Assembly: GCA_019695575.1 (NCBI GenBank)
Contig: JADNSB010000041.1
Span: 62,001-126,000 of the forward strand
Direction: 5' to 3'
Origin: Angomonas ambiguus
Lineage: Eukaryota > Euglenozoa > Kinetoplastea > Trypanosomatida > Trypanosomatidae
DNA: 64,000 bases
Both the position numbers and the translations under genes were made by a program. This document shows positions 56,582-64,000 of this stretch, piece by piece. Below the pieces are notes generated by a model that ran no database searches, was not told the origin of the DNA, and was given only the letters and a program-made list of their open reading frames with translations. Position 1 is the first letter of the stretch. Each line of letters starts with the position of its first letter.

Positions 56582-57130
56582 GAGTCCTAAGTATAAGTGT
56601 CTTCACAATTTTTATCTGTTCATTATTGTCCTGTTGTTTGATTACTTTTACATCTTTTGTTTTACTGATACTTTTAGAAGTTTCCTGCTTTCCTTGTACC
56701 CTTAAATATTCGTTTTTAAACCCTTTTCTTTCTCCTTTTTTCTTCAAGCTTTTTTTTTTTTTTCTTTCCCCTCCCTCTTCCTCAAAGTGGAAGATTCCTT
56801 TCTCCTTTCCTTCTCTGCTACTACCAGCGCTCCTCAACCAGCTTCGTGAGTGAAGTACTATACTCACAGGAGCCAAAGGGAACGGCGAGATTCTTCTACT
56901 CCTCTTGAACCTTTCTTGCTTCAAATATCTGCTGCGGAATAAAGTGAATTGGTGGTGAGGGTATGCTTCAGTATATACCTGTATATTACTCTATTCACCG
57001 TGCAATAGTTATTTGTTTATTATCTTCCCCCTTCTTTTTTTTTTTTTTTTTTTGCACCAATAAAAATTCACCTCATTTAACTAGTTTGAGAATAAGGAAA
57101 ATAAGATACACACATACGAAAAATAAAAAA
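56582..57130. other. Intergenic spacer with 19-nt T-run and splice signal
   Basis: 549 nt. T-runs at about 56750-56764 and about 57036-57054, the latter followed by AG at 57084-57085, the probable acceptor for the 90-aa gene. Minus-strand frames here are poly-Lys translations of T-runs. No other gene is seen. Confidence 0.6.
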
Positions 57131-57403
57131 ATGTTTTACAAAGTGGTCCGAAAAATACGAACTTTTAGTCTGCGCGAGAGCTGTCGTGCTCACCCCTTTG
57201 GTTGGTACTTCTCCCTTTGTGTGATACTGGTGGGGTGGGCCAACGTGGCTCAGTACAGACGACTGAGTCCTATGTTTCCTCAGTACGACAAATACTTAAA
57301 GGAGGAGGGTGGTCGTATGGTCCAGGCGAAGCAACAGGAACTGTGGGAGGTGACTCGTTACAATAATATGGTGAATAAAATGCGAAAGGATATTTCCCAT
57401 TAA
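57131..57403 (+). CDS. Small single-pass membrane protein, probably mitochondrial
   Basis: A 90-residue protein starting MFYKVVRKIRTFSLRES. A basic N-terminus precedes one hydrophobic segment at about residues 23-40 (FGWYFSLCVILVGWANVA), then a soluble, charged helix (EEGGRMVQAKQQELWEV). This layout is typical of small accessory subunits of inner-membrane respiratory complexes or ATP synthase, but no family motif decides it. The frame extends upstream to an ATG at 56963, but that part translates the T-run as poly-Phe and lies before the probable acceptor AG at 57084-57085, so the ATG at 57131 is taken as the start. Confidence 0.7.
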   Translation: MFYKVVRKIRTFSLRESCRAHPFGWYFSLCVILVGWANVAQYRRLSPMFPQYDKYLKEEGGRMVQAKQQELWEVTRYNNMVNKMRKDISH

Positions 57404-57728
57404 TGCAGGGGTAAACTTTTCATCAAATTGTTATTAACTACTGCACTCTCTGTCACACACATACACGTGTGGAGGAACAACAACAACCATAACAAGTAAC
57501 CCACAAATTTCACATATTTTTATTACATTTTTTAGTATTCCTCATGGTTTGCAATCTACTTTGCTCTTCTTTCTCCGACACGTCTTACAACTGATTCTTG
57601 AATTTCCTTCACTGATCTAACTTATCCACCTCTCGTTCCCTTTTCTATCTACAACACTACTCTACATTACTACTAGTTTTTTCTTATTACCTTTTTTAAA
57701 GTAACCAACAAGAACCTCCTCGATCGCA
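57404..57728. other. Intergenic spacer
   Basis: 325 nt with pyrimidine-rich stretches at about 57560-57575 and 57640-57700 upstream of the zinc-knuckle gene. No gene is seen. Confidence 0.55.
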
Positions 57729-58187
57729 ATGGTCTGCTATAGATGCGGTGGTATGGGTCATTTGAGCTACGAGTGCACGAGCAGTGATGCCGGTGGTCGT
57801 CCGTGCTTTCGCTGTGGTGAGAAGGGTCACATGGCCAAGGACTGCACCAGCGCCGTCTCTGCTGCCGATGCGCCGTGCTTCTACTGCCACAAGGCTGGTC
57901 ACCGCGCCCGTGAGTGCCCCGAGGCCCCTCCTAAGGAAGAGACCCAGACGTGCTACAACTGCTCTCAGAAGGGTCACATCGCCAAGAACTGCACCAACCC
58001 AACCCACTGCAGTATCTGCAACGAAGACGGCCACACTGTCCGCCGGTGCAAGAACGCCGCCAGCCAGAGGGCCTGCCCCATCTGCAACGAAACCGGTCAC
58101 CGCAAGAGTGAGTGCCCCAAGAAGGATGTGTGCTACAAGTGCGGCGAAAAGGGTCACCTCTCCCGCAACTGCCCCAACAAGGAGTAA
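57729..58187 (+). CDS. Seven-knuckle CCHC zinc finger protein (CNBP/poly-zinc-finger type)
   Basis: A compact 152-residue protein made almost entirely of seven CX2CX4HX4C knuckles, starting at residue 3 (CYRCGGMGHLSYEC) and ending CYKCGEKGHLSRNC. Three central fingers depart from the CxxCGExGH consensus (CFYCHKAGHRAREC, CSICNEDGHTVRRC, CPICNETGHRKSEC), unlike the uniform fingers of the larger paralog at 26985. Linkers are short and lack RGG repeats. The layout matches CNBP/Byr3/Gis2-type single-stranded nucleic-acid binders; in trypanosomatids these are called poly-zinc-finger or UMSBP-like proteins. Codon use is strongly C-ending, suggesting high expression. It sits directly upstream of clathrin heavy chain. 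Confidence 0.95.
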   Translation: MVCYRCGGMGHLSYECTSSDAGGRPCFRCGEKGHMAKDCTSAVSAADAPCFYCHKAGHRARECPEAPPKEETQTCYNCSQKGHIAKNCTNPTHCSICNEDGHTVRRCKNAASQRACPICNETGHRKSECPKKDVCYKCGEKGHLSRNCPNKE

Positions 58188-58937
58188 GCGGGGGACCTCT
58201 GAAGTGGGGTGGTAGGAGAGGGTGGACTGGGTCTAACAGTCATTCCCATTTACCTTACCCGCCCCCCTACTCCTCCCTCCGTCCTACTCTTTTTATATAT
58301 GTTTACTTTAATTTCCAAACAAATTATCATTAATAATCAAATTATCTAACAAAAGAATAATGGTGAAAATAAATAAATACGAAAAAACAATAATTATATA
58401 CTATGAAGGAAAAAATACGAAAAATCATCATAACTAGTAATTCTGTCCATTGGAAAACTGAAACGTCTCCCTCTCTCACTGCCCCTGTAGATTTCAGAAG
58501 ACGAATCCAGATGAGTGAACGTTATCTAACGGAAGAACACTGTTTATGAAGAGGTATGAAATTAATATATATGTACACACATATTGATATGTGTGTATAT
58601 ATATATAAACATCTATAAAGTCTATAAGAGTGAGTTTTTTTTTTTTTGTTTTCTCCAACAAGATCGTTGAATGTTTTTTTTTTCCTACTTTTATTATTTA
58701 ACTTCTATCACAAAAAAAAATTTACGCTCTTTTTCCTCTTCAATTTTTTTTTTCCGCTTATATTCACACAATAGGTATTTTTAAGCTTTTAGCAAGTTGT
58801 TGTCCCTGTTTTTTTTTCTTTATTATTTTTTTTTTACTTTTTTTACTGACAATTTTTCTGTTTAATTTTTTTGGGTTTTAGTAGTGTTTGTTCATACGAC
58901 AATAGATAAAAAAAAGTAATAATACGCTAAAACCACT
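58188..58937. other. Long spacer upstream of clathrin, with hairpin
   Basis: 750 nt. Contains a near-perfect inverted repeat at 58565-58606, numerous T-runs (about 58636-58648, 58674-58683, 58746-58754, 58826-58834), and a T-rich tract ending in AG at 58880-58881, the likely acceptor for clathrin, leaving a leader of about 56 nt. No ORF is supported. Confidence 0.6.
58565..58606. repeat. 42-nt inverted repeat (hairpin)
   Basis: Two 20-nt arms around the dinucleotide TG pair throughout, with one G-T wobble (58573 with 58598). The core is ACACACATAT opposite ATATGTGTGT. In RNA it would form a long AU/GU-rich stem in the 3' UTR of the zinc-knuckle message or the spacer RNA. Confidence 0.85.
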
Positions 58938-61900
58938 ATGGACTCTCCGCTTACCGTCGCTGAAGTTTTTCAGCTCAACTCTGTTAGTGGAGGTCTTCGC
59001 CCTGGTTCGATTTCCTTCAAAAATGTCACTATTAATAGTGACAAATACGTTTGCGTTCGTGACCAACAAGAAGAGATCACCTCTTTGGTTATCGTGGACC
59101 TGGAGAAGCGGGAGAGCATGCGCCATGATTTACGTGTGGCAGAGTCTCCCATCATGAACACCAAGTCTAAAATCTTAGCTCTTCGCAGCGGCAGAAATCT
59201 TCAAATCTTTGATATCGAGAAATCCCAACGTCTGAAGGCAGTCCTTTTCCATGACGACGTGGTCTACTGGCAATGGATCGACGACCGCACGGTGGGTGTT
59301 ATCACTGGCACCGCGGTGTACCACTGGAGTCTGGATACCCCTAGTGATGCCGCCCCGGAGCGGATGTTCGACCGCCCTGCCGATTATGACGCGTCGGTTC
59401 AAGTTTTATCGTACCGCACCGATGAGCAGAAGCAGTGGCTTGTGGTCTCTGGTGTGGCCCGCGACGCCTCTGGCATGGTGGGCAAGTCGCTCCTCTACAG
59501 TGTCGCCAACTCCAGCGCTCGTGTGTTGGATGGGCATGCGTGCACTTTTATTAGCACCGCTACCCCCACCGACTCCCGCAAGAGTAACATCATGTGCATG
59601 GCGTGGAATAACCCGCAGCAGGGCGGACAGGTGATGGTGATGGAGCTGCCCACTGGCAGTAAGAATGATATCACCGTCCCTCGCCGTTTGTACCCCGTGC
59701 AGATGGCGCAAGGGGACTTCCCCGTCGCCATGGCCGTCTCGGAGCGCCACAAATTGTTGACCGTCGTCACCAGCCGCGGAAAGGCCTTCCTGATGGACAT
59801 CTTCACTGGCACCCTCATGTTTGAGCAGCAACTCTCCCAGGCGGTCATCTTCTCTGGTGCCTATGACACCAAGACGGGAGGTGTTGTGTGTTGCAACAAC
59901 CAAGGTTCCGTGACCCGTGTGGGCCCCAACGATAGCGGCATCATCAACTTCATCAAGAACCGCCTTCAGAACCCCCAACTTGCCCTTCGTGTCGCGGGTT
60001 CAGCAAATCTGGGCGGTGTCGATGACCTCTTCCGGGTGCAACTCGACAACAGCCTTCGTAGCGGTAATGTGGAGGAGGCGGTGCGCATGTGTCTTCGTGC
60101 TCCTGGCGAATCTCTCCGTACTCGTGAAGTGTTGAACCGTTTTATGACGCTGCCTCAACAACCCGGCCAGCCCCCCGCTATCTCCACTTATTTTAAGCTG
60201 GTGCTCGCCGAGACCAATTTGAACGCGGCGGAGACGGTGGAACTCGCCCGTGCCGTGGTACCCAAGGGTGGTATTGAGTACGTTAAACAGCAGTTTAACG
60301 AAGGCAAGCTCACCCCTTCCGAAGAGTTTGGCGACCTCATTCAGTCCGCGGAACCGGATATGGCCATCAAGATCTTCCACAAGGCCGATGCCCACGCCAA
60401 GGTGGTGAATGTGCTTCTTCAGCGAGGGGAAACCCAAAAGGCGGTGGAGTACTGCAAGCGCGCCAACTACTCCCCGGACTGGCGTGTGATTATGAACAAC
60501 TTTGTCCAGTACAACACGCAAGACGCGGTAAACCTTGGCGTTATGCTGTACCGTGACCTGAGCGATACACCCGTCATTAGTGCGGAGGAAATTGTGGACA
60601 TGTTTGTATCCGGTCAGCACATCCAACAGGCGACGGAATTCTTGCTGGAGATTCTGCGGGAACACAACGACGAGTCCACCGCCGATCTTCAAACCAAGCT
60701 GTTGGAAATTAACTTGCGTTACTCACACCCGTCCGTCTCTGAAAAGATCTTCGCCCGTGGTATTTGCCAATACTACGACGGCATGAAAATCGGTCCTCTC
60801 TGCGAGTCCGCTGGTCTCTACCCGAGGGCCATCGACTGCTACGTCGTCGCCCAGAAGCAGGACCCCGACTTGGATGTGATTGCCAACATTCGTCGGTGTC
60901 TCCAGAAGGCCGAGTCTTTCAGCCCGGAGTGGTTGGTCGAGTTCTTTGGCAAGTTAAATAAGGAGGATAGCCTCAAGTGCCTCGGAGACTTGTGCGCCAA
61001 TGCTCGTCAAAACTTCAAGGTGATTGTCCAGGTCGCCACCAAGTACAACGACGCCCTGGGCACGACAGAGCTCATTGACCTCTTCCAGGAACACAACCTC
61101 TACGACGTGCTCTACTACTACCTCGGCGCCATCGTCCCTTACACCCGCGACCCTGAGGTCCACTTTCGCTACATTGAAGCCGCCGCTGAAATGGGACAGA
61201 TGCAGGAACTGGAGCGAATGACTCGAGAGAGTCCTTGCTACGACGCGGAGAGAACCAAAAACTACCTCAAGAACAAGAAGCTCACCGACTTGTGGCCCTT
61301 CATTAACGTGTGTGATCAGCACAATATGATCAACGAGATGGTGCACTACTTAATCGACACGGGTAATGAATCGTACATTCAGCAATACGTCACCCGCCGC
61401 AGCCCCACCAAGACCCCAGAGGTGGTGGATGCCCTCTTTGACGCCAATGCCAGCGAGGAATTTATTAAGAGTGTTCTCGCCGCCGTCGGTACCATGTGCC
61501 CGATCGAAAGCCTTGTCAAGGTGGCCGAAGACAATGGTCGTCTTCACGTCATTAAAGAGTGGTTAGAGGACCGTCGCAACGAGAAGAAGACCGACACGGC
61601 TCTCTTCACCGCTTTGGCGAAGATTTACGTGGACCTTGGTCAAAATGCCGAACAGTTTCTGACCGAGTGTCCTTACTACGACTCCACCGAGGTCGGTAAG
61701 TACTGCGAGAGCCGTAACCCCAAGTTGGCCTTTATCGCCTACGGAAAGGGTCACTCTAGTAAGGAGCTGATTGAGTTGTGTGTCAAGAACGGACTGTACA
61801 AGGAGGAGGCCCGCTACCTCGTCCGGGAGCAGAACGCCGAACTATGGGCGGAAGTCCTTCGAGAGGATACCCCGGACCGCCAACAGCTCATTGAGGCGGT

Positions 61901-64000
61901 TCAGCAGGTCGCGCTACCAGAGTCTACGGTCAGTGAGGAAGTCAGTACCACCGTCCGTGCCTTCATGACCGCCGGTCTTACGGAGGAGTTGACCTCCCTG
62001 TTGGACCAGATTGTGGTGCACGGACGCTTCCGTAAGAACAAGTTCTTAGAGAATCTCCTCATCATGTCCGCCGTCAAGGCCCGCAAGGATCGCGTGATGG
62101 AGTACGTGACCACCCTGGAGGACTACGACGCGAAGGAGATTGCCAACTTGGCTTCCGGCGCGAACCTTCACGAGGTCGCCTTTACCGTTTACGACCGTCA
62201 TGGGATGCAGAAGGAGGCTGCCTCTGTTTTGCTCAACGATCTGGAGGATCTTCCTCGTGGCCGTGCCTACTGCCAGAAGGCCGACAACCCCGAAGTCTGG
62301 AGTGTGTTTGGTTTGTACTTAGTGAAAATCGACGAAGTCCACGAGGGTATTGAGTGCCTCATCAAGGCGAAGGATGCGGAACACGTCACCGAAGTCACTG
62401 CCGCGGCGGAGCGTACGAACCAATTTGGCGATCTCATCAAGTACTTGATGATGGCCCGTAAGTATAGCAAGAAGCGCGATAACAAGATTGACACGGCGTT
62501 GGTGATCACCTACGCCAAGACTGGACGTCTCGGCGAGTTGGAGGAGTTCCTGAAGGAGACACACAATGTAAAGATTGGCGCAATTGCCGACAAGTGCTTC
62601 GGGGATGAACTCTATGAATCCGCTCGTGTGCTCTACACCGTGTCGAACAACTTTGCCCGCCTGGCGTCCACCGAGATCAAGCTCAAGAACTTTCCGGCCG
62701 CCGTAGAGGCCGCCAACAAGGCCAAGTCGATTCAGACCTACAAGGAGGTCAATCTTGCCTGTATTGAAGCGAAGGAGTTGAAACTGGCCAACCTGATGGC
62801 GGTGCCCGTCGTACTCAAGGCGGAGGAGGTCAGTGGCATGTGCAACCGATACGAGAGCCGAGGGCTGTGGGAAGAGCTGTTCAATGTCCTCAAGACGGCC
62901 GGCTCCAACCAAGGCGCTCACATGGGGATCTACACGGAGATGGGTGTTATTCTCGCCAAGTACAAACCGGAGAAACTCATCGAACACATCAACATGTACC
63001 CAAAGAAGATCAACGCCCACAAGCTTATTTCTTCCTGTATTCAATACCACCACTGGGTGGCGCTGCGTGTGCTCCACATCAACAACGAGGACTACCTCGC
63101 GGCCGCCAACGCCATGATGGAGCACTACGCCGACGCCTGGGATCACGAAATCTTCAAGGAAGTAGTCAACCACTTAGGGTCTAGTGATTTGCTGTACGCC
63201 GCGATTCCCTTCTACTTGAAGACTCACCCAGAGCTGCTCAACGACTATCTGACCACCATGTTCAAGCGCATGGACCCCGACCGAGTGATGAAGGAAGTCG
63301 CCAAGTGTGCCCCCATTTATGTGATTCGTCAATACCTCGAGGCCGCCCAGGAGCGCAACTCCAAGAGTGTCAACGAGGCCCTCAACACACAGTACATGGA
63401 AGAGGAAGACTTTAAGGCGCTCCGACACTCCGTAGAAACCTACAACAACTTTGACGCGGAGCAGCTGTCGTCAAAACTGGAGAAGATGGAAATGTTTGAA
63501 TTCCGTAAGATTGCCCTCCTTCTTCACCGAAAGAATAAGCGCTTCTCTCACGCTATTGCTGTCGCCAAGGAGAACAAACTGTACGAAGAGGCCATTGAGA
63601 CTGCGGTAGAGAGCGGGGATCCCGTTATCGTGGATGACTTGCTAGACTTTTTCGTCAAGGACTATCCCGAGTGCTTCGCTTCTTGCCTATACGTGTGCTA
63701 CGATTTGGTCGATCCTTCTAGTATTATGCAAAAGGCGTGGCTGAATAACCGAATGGACATTGCCATGCCGTACATGATCCAGGCGGTGCAAAACTACGCG
63801 CAAAAGGTGGATCGCATGGAGCGCTCCATGATGGAAGCTCAGTCCGCCGCGAAGGATGCTGCCCGTCGTGCGGGTCCCGCAGCCGGCAACGCTCCGCTCA
63901 TGATTGAGCAGGGCGGAGGTCCCATGATGGGCGGTGGTCCTATGATGGGAGGAGGACCGATGGCAATGGGTGCTCCCCCGCCGCAATCCAACTTTGGAGC
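58938..64000 (+). CDS. CHC: Clathrin heavy chain, C-terminus beyond window
   Basis: The triskelion subunit of clathrin coats, essential for endocytosis at the flagellar pocket in trypanosomes. 1687 codons are present and the frame is still open at the window's end; family members have about 1680-1700 residues, so only a short tail is missing. The start (MDSPLTVAEVFQLNSVSG) leads into the seven-bladed N-terminal propeller (to about residue 360: PIMNTKSKILALRSGRNLQI; DDVVYWQWIDDRTVGVI), then the alpha-helical leg with clathrin repeats, including SVNEALNTQYMEEEDFKALR and the trimerisation region near residue 1590 (CYDLVDPSSIMQKAWLNNRM). The visible end is a Gly/Pro/Met repeat (GGGPMMGGGPMM). Codon bias indicates high expression. 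No light-chain gene is seen nearby. Confidence 0.98.
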   Translation, partial: MDSPLTVAEVFQLNSVSGGLRPGSISFKNVTINSDKYVCVRDQQEEITSLVIVDLEKRESMRHDLRVAESPIMNTKSKILALRSGRNLQIFDIEKSQRLKAVLFHDDVVYWQWIDDRTVGVITGTAVYHWSLDTPSDAAPERMFDRPADYDASVQVLSYRTDEQKQWLVVSGVARDASGMVGKSLLYSVANSSARVLDGHACTFISTATPTDSRKSNIMCMAWNNPQQGGQVMVMELPTGSKNDITVPRRLYPVQMAQGDFPVAMAVSERHKLLTVVTSRGKAFLMDIFTGTLMFEQQLSQAVIFSGAYDTKTGGVVCCNNQGSVTRVGPNDSGIINFIKNRLQNPQLALRVAGSANLGGVDDLFRVQLDNSLRSGNVEEAVRMCLRAPGESLRTREVLNRFMTLPQQPGQPPAISTYFKLVLAETNLNAAETVELARAVVPKGGIEYVKQQFNEGKLTPSEEFGDLIQSAEPDMAIKIFHKADAHAKVVNVLLQRGETQKAVEYCKRANYSPDWRVIMNNFVQYNTQDAVNLGVMLYRDLSDTPVISAEEIVDMFVSGQHIQQATEFLLEILREHNDESTADLQTKLLEINLRYSHPSVSEKIFARGICQYYDGMKIGPLCESAGLYPRAIDCYVVAQKQDPDLDVIANIRRCLQKAESFSPEWLVEFFGKLNKEDSLKCLGDLCANARQNFKVIVQVATKYNDALGTTELIDLFQEHNLYDVLYYYLGAIVPYTRDPEVHFRYIEAAAEMGQMQELERMTRESPCYDAERTKNYLKNKKLTDLWPFINVCDQHNMINEMVHYLIDTGNESYIQQYVTRRSPTKTPEVVDALFDANASEEFIKSVLAAVGTMCPIESLVKVAEDNGRLHVIKEWLEDRRNEKKTDTALFTALAKIYVDLGQNAEQFLTECPYYDSTEVGKYCESRNPKLAFIAYGKGHSSKELIELCVKNGLYKEEARYLVREQNAELWAEVLREDTPDRQQLIEAVQQVALPESTVSEEVSTTVRAFMTAGLTEELTSLLDQIVVHGRFRKNKFLENLLIMSAVKARKDRVMEYVTTLEDYDAKEIANLASGANLHEVAFTVYDRHGMQKEAASVLLNDLEDLPRGRAYCQKADNPEVWSVFGLYLVKIDEVHEGIECLIKAKDAEHVTEVTAAAERTNQFGDLIKYLMMARKYSKKRDNKIDTALVITYAKTGRLGELEEFLKETHNVKIGAIADKCFGDELYESARVLYTVSNNFARLASTEIKLKNFPAAVEAANKAKSIQTYKEVNLACIEAKELKLANLMAVPVVLKAEEVSGMCNRYESRGLWEELFNVLKTAGSNQGAHMGIYTEMGVILAKYKPEKLIEHINMYPKKINAHKLISSCIQYHHWVALRVLHINNEDYLAAANAMMEHYADAWDHEIFKEVVNHLGSSDLLYAAIPFYLKTHPELLNDYLTTMFKRMDPDRVMKEVAKCAPIYVIRQYLEAAQERNSKSVNEALNTQYMEEEDFKALRHSVETYNNFDAEQLSSKLEKMEMFEFRKIALLLHRKNKRFSHAIAVAKENKLYEEAIETAVESGDPVIVDDLLDFFVKDYPECFASCLYVCYDLVDPSSIMQKAWLNNRMDIAMPYMIQAVQNYAQKVDRMERSMMEAQSAAKDAARRAGPAAGNAPLMIEQGGGPMMGGGPMMGGGPMAMGAPPPQSNFG

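Noticed and set aside
56963-57130. Longer N-terminus for the 90-aa membrane protein
   Set aside because: Contains poly-Phe from a T-run and lies before a likely acceptor AG at 57084-57085.
1-64000. Possible stop-codon reassignment, as in Blastocrithidia
   Set aside because: TAA, TAG and TGA all end well-defined genes (for example ATP23, PSMB5 and the carrier) and none is seen inside conserved domains.
1-64000. Transposons, retroelements, virus-like elements or CRISPR arrays
   Set aside because: No reverse transcriptase, integrase, transposase or capsid-like frame, no long terminal repeats and no spaced direct repeats were seen; repeats are microsatellites or the internal knuckle duplication.

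Overview
The window looks like a piece of a kinetoplastid (most likely trypanosomatid) nuclear chromosome. The evidence is indirect but consistent: 29 protein genes all lie on the + strand, none shows an intron, and they are separated by short AT-rich spacers full of T-runs, pyrimidine tracts and microsatellites. Almost every start codon sits shortly after a pyrimidine tract plus AG, as expected for spliced-leader trans-splicing of polycistronic transcripts. Families typical of kinetoplastids are present: zinc-knuckle proteins of the UMSBP/HEXBP type, a p22/MAM33 protein and a clathrin heavy chain of trypanosome length. TAA, TAG and TGA all serve as terminators, so the code is standard and the stop-reassigned Blastocrithidia lineage is unlikely. 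I cannot name the genus. From memory, proteasome beta-5 beside a UMSBP-like gene, and a poly-zinc-finger gene beside clathrin heavy chain, recall Leishmania chromosome 36 / T. brucei chromosome 10; this was not checked.

Layout. 1-17.7 kb: 5'-truncated helical protein, COG3 Golgi tether subunit, a giant BEACH-WD40 protein (3301 aa), the GPI-anchor subunit GPI2/PIG-C, and a Pro/Ser-rich unknown. 18.4-25.5 kb: ATP23 metalloprotease, IQ-like unknown, queuosine-salvage glycosylase, and an RsuA-type pseudouridine synthase whose catalytic Asp is absent. 25.7-35.6 kb: proteasome beta-5, a seven-knuckle zinc protein, an RS-rich protein, p22/MAM33, an ATG5-like protein, an Mo25-like protein and an AGC-like kinase. 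35.8-41.3 kb: a run of mitochondrial genes (J-protein, a 242-aa unknown, OAC1-like carrier, ICT1-like release factor, SDHAF2). 41.7-54.9 kb: a 1505-aa IQ protein, a WW-domain protein, importin alpha, and a thioredoxin domain fused to an Ufd2/UBE4-type E4 ubiquitin ligase. 55.2-64 kb: a basic, probably mitochondrial unknown, a 90-aa single-pass membrane protein, a second seven-knuckle zinc protein, and clathrin heavy chain running off the end.

The genes do not form an operon with a common task; neighbours share transcription, and expression is presumably set after transcription. Mitochondrial function is well represented (about ten genes), as are membrane traffic (COG3, BEACH, clathrin, ATG5) and proteostasis (proteasome beta-5, E4 ligase, ATP23, J-protein).

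No tRNA, rRNA, CRISPR array, transposon or virus-like element was recognised. The most unusual items are the thioredoxin-E4 fusion, the RsuA-like protein lacking its catalytic Asp, the kinase with DFD in place of DFG, and a 42-nt near-perfect inverted repeat upstream of clathrin.
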